The notes below the pieces were generated by a model. It was given only the letters and a program-made list of their open reading frames with translations, was not told the DNA's origin and made no database searches. DNA of 64,000 nucleotides from NCBI RefSeq assembly GCF_030435705.1, contig NZ_CP129382.1:620001-684000 (forward strand), written 5' to 3'. Position 1 is the stretch's first letter. Each line of letters starts with the position of its first letter. Of this stretch, positions 9,428 to 18,297 are shown in pieces. A program made the translations under genes and the position numbers. The stretch comes from Rhizobium sp. SSA_523. GTDB taxonomy: Bacteria > Pseudomonadota > Alphaproteobacteria > Rhizobiales > Rhizobiaceae.

Positions 9428-10750
9428 TCAAGCCATGGGAGGCGCCGTCTCGCAGCTCTGCGCTCGCTGCAGGAGGAAAGCCCGTTCGACGGCATTGCTG
9501 CTAAGATCGGCGGCGTGCCGGAACAGGGCGGCGGCCTGGCTCCATTTTCGAAGCCGCATCAGGAAATCCGCCTTGGCGGCATAAAAAGGTGCATAGCGCG
9601 AGAGGGCGGGGGATGCCTCCAGCTCGGCGAGAAGTCTCAGCCCCGACTGGGGCCCGTAAGCCATGGCGTGCGCGACGGCCCGGTTCAGCGCCACCACGGG
9701 GGACGGGAGCCGGCCCAGGAGCCGATCATAGAGATCCGCGCTCATGGTCCAGTCGGTGTCCGCGAAAGTGGGCGCGCGGGCATGCACCCCGGCCAGCTGG
9801 GCCTGGAGCGCATAGATGCCATCCTCTCCGCCAAGGCGCTTTGCGGTTGCCAGCCCCTCGAGCCCGCGTTGAATGAGAAGCCGGTCCCACAGGCGGCGGT
9901 TTTGCGTCTCCAGGGTGTGAGCGCTGCCATCCGGCGCTGTCCTGGCCCTGAAGCGCGAGGCCTGCAGCTCCATCAAAGCCAGCAGTCCATGGGCCTCCGG
10001 CTCTTCGGGCGCCAAGCCGACAAGGATGCGGCCGAGGCGCATGGCCTCCTCGCAGAGCTGCGGCCGGATCAGGTCTTCGCCGCGGCTTGCGGCATAGCCT
10101 TCGTTGAAGATCAGGTAGATGACTTCGAGGACGGAGGCGAGACGGGCGTCGCGCTCTGCGCCGCGGGGCACGTCGAAGGCAATGCCGGCGTCACGCAGGA
10201 TCCTCTTCGCCCGGACGATTCGCTGGGCAATCGTCGTCTCCTCGACGAGAAAGGCGCGCGCAATTTCCTGCGTGCTCAGGCCGGCAAGGATCTTGAGCGT
10301 CAGGGCCGTCCGCTGGTCGCGGGCAAGAAGCGGGTGGCAGGCCGCGAATATCAGCGATAGCCGCTCATCGCCGATCTCGTCATCGAGTGTCGCCTCGATC
10401 GCGGCGAAGGGATCAGGCTGATGGATCTCTATCCCGTGGACGAGAGCGGCTTGCTGGCGATCCATCATCCGGCGGCGGCGCCACTGGTCGATCGCGCGCC
10501 GTTTGGCAGCCATCATCAGCCAGGCGCCCGGATTTTGCGGGATGCCGAGACGCGGCCACCGCGACAGCGCCAGGACCAGGACGTCCTGCGCCAGGTCTTC
10601 CGCCTGATTGAGGTCACCGAGATGGCGGGCGAGCCCGGCAATCAGCCGGACCCGTTCCATGCGATAGATCGTCTCGACCGCCCGGACCGCGTCCACGCCG
10701 TTTGCGGGCGCGTGCCGCCCCGATGTCGGCGGATGGCCATGCTCTGTCAT
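9428..10750 (-). CDS. ECF42-type RNA polymerase sigma factor
   Basis: The N-terminal 170 residues are an ECF sigma factor: region 2 with LARHLGDLNQAEDLAQDVLVLAL and WPRLGIPQNPGAWLMMAAKRRAIDQWRRRR, and region 4 with RTALTLKILAGLSTQEIARAFLVEETTIAQRIVRAKRIL. The remaining 250 residues form a helical, TPR-like extension (VIYLIFNEGYAASRG, GLLALMELQASRFRAR, TDWTMSADLYDRLLGRLPSPVVALNRAVAHAM). This layout, 440 residues long and without an anti-sigma factor, matches group ECF42, whose neighbours usually encode DGPF proteins, as here. It lies 53 bases downstream of the DGPF gene on the same strand. The target promoters are unknown; the extension probably controls activity. Confidence 0.9.
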   Translation of the reverse strand: MTEHGHPPTSGRHAPANGVDAVRAVETIYRMERVRLIAGLARHLGDLNQAEDLAQDVLVLALSRWPRLGIPQNPGAWLMMAAKRRAIDQWRRRRMMDRQQAALVHGIEIHQPDPFAAIEATLDDEIGDERLSLIFAACHPLLARDQRTALTLKILAGLSTQEIARAFLVEETTIAQRIVRAKRILRDAGIAFDVPRGAERDARLASVLEVIYLIFNEGYAASRGEDLIRPQLCEEAMRLGRILVGLAPEEPEAHGLLALMELQASRFRARTAPDGSAHTLETQNRRLWDRLLIQRGLEGLATAKRLGGEDGIYALQAQLAGVHARAPTFADTDWTMSADLYDRLLGRLPSPVVALNRAVAHAMAYGPQSGLRLLAELEASPALSRYAPFYAAKADFLMRLRKWSQAAALFRHAADLSSNAVERAFLLQRAQSCETAPPMA

Positions 10751-10803
10751 GCCGTCACTCCGGATGCTGGCTCCAAGGGCGGGTCGAGCGGGTCGGCAAA
10801 CGC

Positions 10804-11232
10804 TCAGCTCTGCCGGGCGGCCAGGCCCTCGGCGGCGCGGTCATGGCTTGCCTGTCCCTCCGGTGAGATCACGTCCGCGAAGTCCTCCATCTCGTAGAAG
10901 GGACGGATCTCGATCTCGCTCGGCCCCGGCATCGGGTTGGGGCAGCGTTTTACCCAGGCGACGGCCTCATCCATGTCCTTCACCTCCCAGATCCAGTAGC
11001 CGGCAACCAGTTCGCGCGTTTCGGCAAACGGGCCGTCGATGATCCGCCGCTCGCCACCGTCGAAGGCGATACGCTTGCCGAGCTTCGACGGCTTCAGCCC
11101 GTCGCCGGACAGCATGATGCCCGCCTGAACGAGGTCCTCGTTGAACTTGCCCATTGCCTCGAACATGTCCGGTTCCGGCATGATGCCGGCCTCGCTGTCC
11201 TCGGTTGCCTTCACCAATACCATGACACGCAT
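10804..11232 (-). CDS. YCII-related DGPF-family protein, ECF42 partner
   Basis: The 142-residue product MRVMVLVKATEDSEAG... belongs to the YCII-related/DGPF family; the name motif is visible in IIDGPFAETRELVAGYWIWEV (residues about 60-80). Such proteins form small ferredoxin-like dimers with no firmly known reaction. I start at 11232 because GAGGAGACGACG precedes that ATG. The gene is directly upstream of the ECF42 sigma gene and probably co-transcribed with it. ECF42 sigma factors are known to control DGPF genes, so autoregulation of the pair is likely. Confidence 0.88.
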   Translation of the reverse strand: MRVMVLVKATEDSEAGIMPEPDMFEAMGKFNEDLVQAGIMLSGDGLKPSKLGKRIAFDGGERRIIDGPFAETRELVAGYWIWEVKDMDEAVAWVKRCPNPMPGPSEIEIRPFYEMEDFADVISPEGQASHDRAAEGLAARQS

Positions 11233-11474
11233 CGTCGTCTCCTCTTCTGTGCTTTTCGGGCACCGTCTGGCGCTCCCACGCCTGTAACGAACGGGCTCAG
11301 GCAGATTCGACATGGCAATGGCGAAAAATCTGCAGCTGTGACGATAGAAGGTACATCAGCGAAAAGAGAAGAAAAGATCAGGGAGAGGAAGGAGACACAG
11401 GCAGGTCTGCCTGAACGCGGTTTCCGGAGCAGGGTGTCGGGGGCAGGGTGTCTGGGGCAGGTGGCGGGGGCGGA

Positions 11475-12125
11475 TTATCGCAAACTCGTCGCCCGGCGTG
11501 CGCGTTTCCAGTCCATCACCCGGGGACGGACGAGCCGGTAGCCGAGCAGAAGAACGACGATGGCGCTATAAATGGCGGGCTCCAGCGTGAAGGACTTCAG
11601 CGACAGCACGTAATGCAGCAGACCGGCCAGGAGGGTGGGATAAGCGAGCTTGTGCAATTTTGTCCAGCGCGGTCCAAGTCGGCGGATGGACCAGCGATTG
11701 GAGGTCGCCGCCAGCGGGATGAGCATGAGAAGCCCTGCCATTCCCAGCATGATATAAGGCCGTTTTGCGATGTCGCCCAAAATGGAGGAGAAGATCAAAC
11801 CGCGATCCAGCGTCAGATAGACGGCGAAATGCGCGAGAACATAATAGAAGGCGAGGAGGCCCAGTGCGCGCCGATAGGCGATCCAGTTCACGCCGAAGAG
11901 ATCGCGCAGCGGCGTGATGGCCAGGCCGAGACACAGGAAGCGCAGCGCCCAGATCCCCAGCAGGTGCTCGAAAGCCCGCACGGGATCAGCGCCCAGACCG
12001 CCGTAAATGCCTTGATAGAAGGCGTAGAGGCCGGGCAGGAGGCCAAGCGCGTAGAGCGCCCAGACGGAATGGGCGCGGTAGCGCGGCGGGATCGACAAGG
12101 CGTTCATGGTCACAAAAGCAGTCAT
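11475..12125 (-). CDS. msrQ: MsrQ, heme-binding membrane subunit of the MsrPQ system
   Basis: Six-helix inner-membrane heme protein of the YedZ/MsrQ family that passes electrons from the quinone pool or flavin reductase to MsrP. The 216 residues contain AFEHLLGIWALRFLCLGLAITPLRD and the family block WTKLHKLAYPTLLAGLLHYVL, with histidines in the helices suited to heme. The ATG at 12125 is used; an internal ATG at 12107 is an alternative, and this start region contains a short imperfect duplication (TCATGG...AAAAGCAGT twice). It lies 37 bases after msrP on the same strand. Confidence 0.93.
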   Translation of the reverse strand: MTAFVTMNALSIPPRYRAHSVWALYALGLLPGLYAFYQGIYGGLGADPVRAFEHLLGIWALRFLCLGLAITPLRDLFGVNWIAYRRALGLLAFYYVLAHFAVYLTLDRGLIFSSILGDIAKRPYIMLGMAGLLMLIPLAATSNRWSIRRLGPRWTKLHKLAYPTLLAGLLHYVLSLKSFTLEPAIYSAIVVLLLGYRLVRPRVMDWKRARRATSLR

Positions 12126-12162
12126 GGCCAGAAAAGCAGTTTTTGAGAAAAGGCGTTCATGA

Positions 12163-13110
12163 TCAGTAGAATTTCTTCAGGTCCATGCCGGCATAGAGGC
12201 TGGCCACCTCATCCGCATAGCCATTGAAGGGCAGCGTATCGGTGCGGGCGCCGCCGAACAGGCCGCCCGACCCGCCGATCTTGCGTTCCGTTGCCTGGCT
12301 CCAGCGCGGATGGTCGACCGCCGGATTTACATTGGCATAGAAACCGTATTCCTGCGGCGCCGACTTGTTCCAGGTGCAGGGTGGCTCGGCCTCGGTGAGA
12401 GTGATCTTGACGATCGACTTGATGCCCTTGAACCCGTATTTCCACGGCACGACGAGCCGGATCGGTGCGCCGTTCTGGTTGGGCAGCGTCTCGCCGTAAA
12501 GCCCCGTTGCGAGAATCGTCAGCGGATGACGTGCCTCGTCCAGGCGCAGGCCTTCGACATAGGGCCAATCCAGCGGCTGAAAGAAGCCGCTCTGGCCGGG
12601 CATTTGTTCCGGCCGCACAATGGTTTCGAATGCCACATATTTCGCGCTGCCAAGAGGCTCGACACGATCGAGCAAGGCAGCGAGCGGAAAACCGATCCAG
12701 GGGATGACCATGGACCAGGCCTCGACGCAGCGCATGCGGTAGAGCCGCTCCTCCATGGTAAATTCCTTGAGGACGGTTTCCATGTCGATGGTCTGCGGCT
12801 TCGCCACCAGGCCACCCACCTCGATCGTCCAGGGACGCGGCTGGAATTGGCCGGAATTCTGGGCCGGATCCGCCTTGCCCGTGCCGAACTCGTAGAAATT
12901 ATTGTAGGTCGTCACATCGTTCTTCGGAGTGGGCTTCTCATCCACCGTGTAGCGGCTCGGCGCGGCGGACAAGGCTGCCGCGAGCGCAGATCCCGGACCG
13001 GCCATGGCAAGTGCGGCGGCGCCGCCACCCATCAGCGCCCGGCGGGAAAGATAGAGGTCCCGTGGCGTGATGTCCGACGGCTTGATGCGGGGCGGGCGGT
13101 AGAGCGGCAT
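12163..13110 (-). CDS. msrP: MsrP, periplasmic molybdopterin methionine sulfoxide reductase
   Basis: Catalytic subunit that reduces oxidised methionines in periplasmic proteins. The 315-residue precursor has a Tat signal (residues about 23-45, with [17 protein letters not shown]). The mature part contains the YedY-type molybdopterin block [20 protein letters not shown], whose cysteine should coordinate molybdenum, and ends [19 protein letters not shown]. It forms an operon with msrQ and is divergent from ilvD across 290 bases. Length and motifs are normal for the family. Confidence 0.96.
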   Translation of the reverse strand: MPLYRPPRIKPSDITPRDLYLSRRALMGGGAAALAMAGPGSALAAALSAAPSRYTVDEKPTPKNDVTTYNNFYEFGTGKADPAQNSGQFQPRPWTIEVGGLVAKPQTIDMETVLKEFTMEERLYRMRCVEAWSMVIPWIGFPLAALLDRVEPLGSAKYVAFETIVRPEQMPGQSGFFQPLDWPYVEGLRLDEARHPLTILATGLYGETLPNQNGAPIRLVVPWKYGFKGIKSIVKITLTEAEPPCTWNKSAPQEYGFYANVNPAVDHPRWSQATERKIGGSGGLFGGARTDTLPFNGYADEVASLYAGMDLKKFY

Positions 13111-13400
13111 GATCGATCTCCTGCGTGATGAAAATGGGCGTCGTCTGATCTGTTACGCAGATTTGCTCCTATTAGTTTCAACGCAGAGGTAGAAAAACAA
13201 AGCCACGATGCCGTGATCGCCCGTGCGGGACGGGGAGCGAACGCGCGCGCCGGGCCTTAACCGTACCGCATTTGCCTGTCCTGATAGTGACAGCCCGGCG
13301 CGATTGGAGTAGGAAAACCTCGAAAAACAGGCTCTGTCGCGCCGATGCTGCCGCACTCGATAGGCGACGAGACCAGATACTCAGATGCGAGGATGACATC

Positions 13401-15236
13401 ATGCCTGCTTACCGTTCGAGAACGACGACCCACGGCCGCAACATGGCTGGTGCGCGTGGTCTCTGGCGTGCCACGGGCATGAAGGATAGCGACTTTGGCA
13501 AGCCGATCATTGCCGTGGTCAATTCCTTCACGCAATTCGTGCCGGGCCACGTCCACCTGAAGGATCTCGGCCAGCTCGTTGCCCGCGAAATTGAAGCCGC
13601 GGGCGGTGTGGCCAAGGAATTCAACACGATCGCCGTGGATGACGGCATCGCCATGGGCCATGACGGCATGCTCTATTCGCTGCCGTCTCGCGAGATCATC
13701 GCCGATAGCGTCGAATACATGGTGAATGCCCATTGTGCCGATGCCATGGTGTGCATTTCCAACTGCGACAAGATCACGCCCGGAATGCTGAACGCCGCCA
13801 TGCGGCTCAACATTCCCGCCGTTTTCGTCTCCGGCGGCCCGATGGAAGCCGGCAAGGTCGTGATGCATGGCAAGACGGTGGCGCTCGACCTGGTCGATGC
13901 CATGGTGGCTGCCGCCGATGACAAGGTGACCGATGAGGACGTCCAGGTCATCGAGCGCTCGGCCTGTCCGACTTGCGGCTCCTGCTCGGGAATGTTCACC
14001 GCCAATTCGATGAACTGTCTGACGGAAGCGCTCGGCCTTTCGCTGCCGGGCAACGGCTCCACGCTCGCAACCCATTCCGACCGCCGGCGCCTGTTCGTCG
14101 AGGCCGGGCACCTGATCGTCGATCTTGCACGTCGCTATTACGAACAGGAGGATGACAGCGTCCTGCCGCGGTCGATCGCCACCAAGCAGGCCTTCGAGAA
14201 TGCCATGGCGCTGGATATCGCAATGGGCGGTTCCACCAACACGGTCCTGCACATCCTGGCCGCCGCCTATGAAGGCAATGTCGATTTCACCATGGACGAT
14301 ATCGACCGCCTCTCGCGCCGGGTTCCCTGCCTGTCGAAGGTGGCGCCCGCCAAGCAGGATGTGCACATGGAAGATGTGCACCGCGCCGGCGGCATCATGC
14401 GCATTCTGGGAGAGCTTGAGCGCGGCGGGCTATTGAACACCGAGTGCAAGACGGTGCATGAGGCGACCCTCGGCGATGCGATCAATCGCTGGGACATTAC
14501 ACGCACCAATTCGGAGACTGTCCGCACCTTCTTCAAGGCAGCGCCGGGCGGCGTTCCGACCCAGGTCGCCTTCTCGCAGTCTTCCCGCTGGGACGATCTG
14601 GACACGGATTCCGAAGGCGGTGTCATCCGTTCGGTCGAAAAGCCCTTTTCCAAGGAAGGCGGATTGGCCGTGCTTTACGGCAATATCGCACTGGATGGCT
14701 GCATCGTGAAGACGGCAGGCGTTGATGAATCGATCCTCACCTTTACCGGTCCCGCAAAGGTCTATGAGAGCCAGGATGCGGCCGTGAAAGCTATTCTCGG
14801 CAACGAAGTCGTGGCCGGCGATGTCGTCGTCATCCGCTACGAGGGACCGAAGGGCGGCCCTGGCATGCAGGAAATGCTCTATCCCACCAGCTATCTGAAG
14901 TCGAAGGGTCTCGGTAAGGCCTGCGCGCTCATCACCGATGGTCGCTTCTCGGGTGGCACGTCTGGCCTGTCCATTGGCCACGCCTCGCCGGAAGCCGCCA
15001 ATGGCGGCGCCATCGGCCTCGTCGAAAATGGCGACCTGATCGAGATCGACATTCCGAACCGCACGATCAATCTGAAGCTCAGCGATGCCGAACTGGCGGC
15101 CCGCCGGGCAGAGCAGGACAGGCTCGGCTGGAAGCCCTCTGCCCCGCGCAAGCGCAATGTCACCACTGCGCTCAAGGCCTATGCAGCCTTTGCCTCCAGT
15201 GCCGACAAGGGCGCCGTCCGCATCCTGCCGGAATAA
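13401..15236 (+). CDS. ilvD: Dihydroxy-acid dehydratase
   Basis: Third step of valine and isoleucine synthesis: dehydration of dihydroxy acids to 2-keto acids, also feeding pantothenate and leucine. The start [26 protein letters not shown] at 13401 gives 611 residues, the usual length of the long type. Cluster cysteines are visible in [11 protein letters not shown] and [19 protein letters not shown], and a C-terminal block reads [22 protein letters not shown] longer upstream frame is ignored because it does not resemble the family. A terminator follows. Confidence 0.98.
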   Translation: MPAYRSRTTTHGRNMAGARGLWRATGMKDSDFGKPIIAVVNSFTQFVPGHVHLKDLGQLVAREIEAAGGVAKEFNTIAVDDGIAMGHDGMLYSLPSREIIADSVEYMVNAHCADAMVCISNCDKITPGMLNAAMRLNIPAVFVSGGPMEAGKVVMHGKTVALDLVDAMVAAADDKVTDEDVQVIERSACPTCGSCSGMFTANSMNCLTEALGLSLPGNGSTLATHSDRRRLFVEAGHLIVDLARRYYEQEDDSVLPRSIATKQAFENAMALDIAMGGSTNTVLHILAAAYEGNVDFTMDDIDRLSRRVPCLSKVAPAKQDVHMEDVHRAGGIMRILGELERGGLLNTECKTVHEATLGDAINRWDITRTNSETVRTFFKAAPGGVPTQVAFSQSSRWDDLDTDSEGGVIRSVEKPFSKEGGLAVLYGNIALDGCIVKTAGVDESILTFTGPAKVYESQDAAVKAILGNEVVAGDVVVIRYEGPKGGPGMQEMLYPTSYLKSKGLGKACALITDGRFSGGTSGLSIGHASPEAANGGAIGLVENGDLIEIDIPNRTINLKLSDAELAARRAEQDRLGWKPSAPRKRNVTTALKAYAAFASSADKGAVRILPE

Positions 15237-15248
15237 CGGCCTGCGACA

Positions 15249-15287
15249 GCCGATCCCTGTGCCTTTGGCGCGGGATCGGCGGCTTTT
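15249..15287 (+). terminator. Rho-independent terminator after ilvD
   Basis: GCCGATCCC pairs with GGGATCGGC around a 14-base loop and is followed by GGCTTTTC. It lies 12 bases after the ilvD stop. Confidence 0.8.
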
Positions 15288-15603
15288 CTCCCATTCCTGT
15301 GAATTCCGAAATGCACCCTTGTTTTCGATCTGGGGTGGAAGGCCGTCCGCGCCTTGCGCGCTCCGGCACGTCAATGAGAAAATGATTGCTTATCACATCA
15401 AGTATAATTCCGCCGGAATTGCCTGTTTTTAAGCGGGAAACAGTCAAGAAGAAGACCGACAAGCTCTCTTCTGATCTTGAAATCGTGAACATATTCATCA
15501 TCAATTCATTTTGATGATAATAGATTGCGATGGCGGCCTGACCCGGAGAAGGTTGGGCGACGTCCGATGCCATTGCAACACAACCAAATCTCGGGGTTCG
15601 TTC
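15288..15603 (+). other. AT-rich intergenic region upstream of the secreted protein gene
   Basis: No gene seen in 316 bases. It is more AT-rich than its surroundings. It holds a short hairpin with a T run (AATTCC-gcc-GGAATT, 15406-15420, then GTTTTT) and an inverted repeat at 15497-15518. A TATAAT occurs at 15403 but without a -35 at a suitable distance. Confidence 0.5.
15497..15518. promoter_or_regulatory. Inverted repeat, possible operator
   Basis: ATCATCAA and TTGATGAT are perfect inverted repeats around TTCATT, 86 bases before the start of the 110-residue secreted protein. The AT-rich, symmetric site looks like a repressor or activator target; the regulator is unknown. Confidence 0.4.
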
Positions 15604-15936
15604 ATGAAGACAATCATGTTTGCGCTCGGCCTTGCCGTCTGCGCAGCTATTCCTGCGTCTGCCAGCGATTATGCTTTCCGTCTGCACAATCGCGCCCATG
15701 GCTATACGATCAACGGCTTCTACACCTATCAAGATGGCCAGTGGAGCGACAACTGGCTGGATGGCCGGGTGCGGCCGGGTGAGACCGTCGATATGGACTG
15801 GTTCAGCAATGAGGGGGAGTGCATCGTGCCCTTCCGCGTCAGCTGGGACAATTACGGCACCGATGACTTCAAGGTCGACTGGTGCAAGGGCGTCAGCAAT
15901 ATCTACATGAAGGACAGGGGTTTCAGCTGGGATTGA
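15604..15936 (+). CDS. Small secreted protein of unknown function
   Basis: A 110-residue product with a clear Sec signal (MKTIMFALGLAVCAAIPASAS, cleavage likely after residue 19-21). The mature part is rich in aromatic and acidic residues (YAFRLHNRAHGYTINGF, WSDNWLDG, VDMDWFSNEGEC) with two cysteines that could form a disulfide. It resembles small periplasmic beta-sandwich proteins common in rhizobia, but I do not recognise a named family. An inverted repeat upstream may control it, and an imperfect-tail hairpin follows at 15959. Confidence 0.75.
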   Translation: MKTIMFALGLAVCAAIPASASDYAFRLHNRAHGYTINGFYTYQDGQWSDNWLDGRVRPGETVDMDWFSNEGECIVPFRVSWDNYGTDDFKVDWCKGVSNIYMKDRGFSWD

Positions 15937-15958
15937 GACCCGGCGCGACGCGAAAGGT

Positions 15959-15994
15959 GCAGGCGACCGATCATTTCGATGGTCGGTCGCCTGC
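15959..15994. repeat. Strong hairpin after the secreted protein gene
   Basis: A perfect 12-base inverted repeat (GCAGGCGACCGA / TCGGTCGCCTGC) around 12 bases. It follows the stop codon by 22 bases and probably protects or ends the transcript, although no T run follows. Confidence 0.6.
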
Positions 15995-16113
15995 CTCGTA
16001 GGCTGCCAGTCCCAAGCAGACTTGCATTGGCCCGCCGAGGCTTCGTCCGCTTGGTTAATTGATTTGACGCCGGTTCTGGTCGCAAAACCGTGGGATGCTT
16101 TTCCGGAACCTGC

Positions 16114-16539
16114 TTAGAGCGGCTTGATCAGTCCCTTATAGGCTTCCTGCAATTGCTCCATGCGGGTTGCATAAGCCTTGCTGATGCAGGCATTGTCGCC
16201 GCCGCAGGCCTGCCGCGTTTTCAGCCAGGCGGATTGATCCTCGCGCAGAATGTCGCGATTGCCCATGGGCATCAAACCGGTCAGCAATTCGAAGGTCGTC
16301 ACCATGCGCACGTCCATGTCGTTCAGGGCGCGGTCTTCGCAGATCACCGTTTCATCGGCTGCAAGATCCTGTCGGGCGCAGTCGAAGCTCGCAGCCCGCG
16401 CCGGAGAGGACATAGCGCCTGCGGAGAGGGCCATAAGGCCTGCCAGCGCGAGCGGATAGGCTGCGCGAAGCCAGAGGCGCGTCCCGGTGACGCGGGTCGG
16501 GCGGCAAAGGGCATTCGGATGAGAGAAGAAGCGATGCAT
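16114..16539 (-). CDS. LprI-like (DUF1311) secreted protein
   Basis: The 141-residue precursor starts MHRFFSHPN; this start is chosen because GGAGA lies about 8 bases upstream, while longer starts add unconvincing sequence. A hydrophobic signal (LALAGLMALSAGAMSSPARAA) is followed by a mature domain with four cysteines: FDCARQDLAADETVICEDRALNDMD... and ACGGDNACISKAYATRMEQL. This C-x(14)-C plus C-x(5)-C pattern is that of the DUF1311 family, which includes lysozyme inhibitor LprI. It may protect peptidoglycan; that role is inferred from the family. Confidence 0.8.
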   Translation of the reverse strand: MHRFFSHPNALCRPTRVTGTRLWLRAAYPLALAGLMALSAGAMSSPARAASFDCARQDLAADETVICEDRALNDMDVRMVTTFELLTGLMPMGNRDILREDQSAWLKTRQACGGDNACISKAYATRMEQLQEAYKGLIKPL

Positions 16540-16848
16540 GTGACCTGTCTCCATTGTCGGGGAGATTACGGACGACCGACGCATTTGTTCCGCCGCGCAT
16601 CGTGACGGCGACTGTTCGCAGCGGGATCCATCGAGACAAAGATCCCGGTTGTCTCAGGCGAGGCGCAAAAACGCGGGCGCAAGACTTCAAGCTCTTGCGG
16701 CACGCCGAATTTTGCTATCACCATGCCGCAATTGCTTGAGGGGAGGCTTCCCCATTTTCAGCCATCTTCTATGTCTAAAGGTCTGGTTTTGAATTTCATT
16801 CGCCTGCCTCTCAAAAAAACCGACCGTCGCCAGTCCAAGAGGAAATCT

Positions 16849-18297
16849 ATGTTTAATCTGCCGAAGCGCGTCGCCGTCTCTCTGCTGATCCTGTCTCCCA
16901 TCCTGTCCTTCGGCCTCTCTGTGGGCCTGCCTCTGGGCCTGTCTGCCGGTTGGGCAACCGGCGCCTATGCACAGGACAAGGTCGTCCCGGAAAGCCGGAC
17001 CGAGATGCAGCTTTCCTTTGCGCCGCTGGTCAAGCGGACCGCGAGTGCGGTGGTCAATGTCTATGCGGAGCGGGTGGTCCAGCGCAGCAATCCCTTTGCC
17101 GGCGACCCCTTCTTCGAACAGTTCTTCGGCCAGCGCATGCCCAACCGCTCCGAAAAGCAGTCTTCGCTGGGTTCGGGCGTCATCGTCTCGCATAACGGTC
17201 TGGTGGTGACGAACAATCACGTCATCAACGGCGCGGATGATATCAAGATCGCCCTGGCCGACGGCCGGGAGTTTCCCTGCGAAGTTCTGCTGAAGGACGA
17301 TAGTGTCGATCTCGCGGTTCTGAAGATCAAGGGACAGGAAGAGTTTCCGGTCCTGCCGATCGGCAATTCGGATGGTGTGGAGGTCGGCGATCTGGTGCTG
17401 GCCATCGGCAATCCTTTCGGCGTCGGTCAGACGGTCACGAGCGGCATCGTCTCCGCACTGGCGCGGACGCAGGTGACGGATGGCGATGTCGGCTTCTTCA
17501 TTCAGACGGATGCCTCCATCAATCCCGGCAATTCCGGCGGCGCTCTGATGAACATGAATGGCGAGCTGATCGGCATCAATACCGCCATTTTCTCGCGCGG
17601 CGGCGGCTCGAACGGCATCGGCTTCGCCATTCCCGCCAATCTGGTGAAGGTCTTTCTGACCGCCGCCGAGGAGGGCAAGCAGAGCTTCGAGCGCCCCTAT
17701 GTGGGCGCCACGTTCCAGGCTGTCACCTCCGATGTCGCCGAGGCTCTGGCCCTCAAAGGCGCCCGCGGCGCCCTGGTCGTGGCGGTGACGCGCGGCAGCC
17801 CTGCCGACAAAGCGGGCATCAAGCCGGGCGAGGTCGTAACCGCGGTCAATGCCATTCCGGTGGAGCACCCGGATGCACTGAATTACCGTCTGACCACTGT
17901 CGGGCTCGGCAGTGTGGCGAAGCTGACGGTTGAAGACGGAGGCAAGGCGCGGGAGGTCGATCTCACCCTCGATACGGCACCGGAGACAGTGCCGCGCGAT
18001 GAACGGCTGATCGATGGGCGCAATCCCTTTGCCGGCAGCCGTATCGCCAATCTGTCGCCCCGCATCGCGACCGAACTCCATCTTCCCTCCGACAAGGCCG
18101 GCGTGGTGATCACCGAAGTGGTGCGTGGATCGCCGGCCTCAAGGCTCGGCTTCCAGTCGGGCGACATCATGGTGGCCATCAATGGCAGCCCCGTGCCGAC
18201 CACCCAGGCCATGGAATCGCTGGTCGGCGACAATCCCGGTTTCTGGCGCGTGGAGATCGAGCGCGGCGGCCAGCGCATCCGGCAATTCTTCCGATGA
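16849..18297 (+). CDS. DegP/DegQ-type periplasmic serine protease
   Basis: Envelope quality-control protease of the HtrA family. The start at 16849 (MFNLPKRVAVS) has an AAGAGGAAA ribosome-binding site and begins a signal peptide ending near AYAQ; the longer frame upstream would bury it. The product is 482 residues. The catalytic triad is His124 (TNNHVING), Asp154 (DDSVDLAVLKI) and Ser229 (NPGNSGGAL). Two PDZ domains follow (about 275-360 and 385-475). The stop overlaps the rarA start by 4 bases, so the two are translationally coupled. Confidence 0.93.
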   Translation: MFNLPKRVAVSLLILSPILSFGLSVGLPLGLSAGWATGAYAQDKVVPESRTEMQLSFAPLVKRTASAVVNVYAERVVQRSNPFAGDPFFEQFFGQRMPNRSEKQSSLGSGVIVSHNGLVVTNNHVINGADDIKIALADGREFPCEVLLKDDSVDLAVLKIKGQEEFPVLPIGNSDGVEVGDLVLAIGNPFGVGQTVTSGIVSALARTQVTDGDVGFFIQTDASINPGNSGGALMNMNGELIGINTAIFSRGGGSNGIGFAIPANLVKVFLTAAEEGKQSFERPYVGATFQAVTSDVAEALALKGARGALVVAVTRGSPADKAGIKPGEVVTAVNAIPVEHPDALNYRLTTVGLGSVAKLTVEDGGKAREVDLTLDTAPETVPRDERLIDGRNPFAGSRIANLSPRIATELHLPSDKAGVVITEVVRGSPASRLGFQSGDIMVAINGSPVPTTQAMESLVGDNPGFWRVEIERGGQRIRQFFR

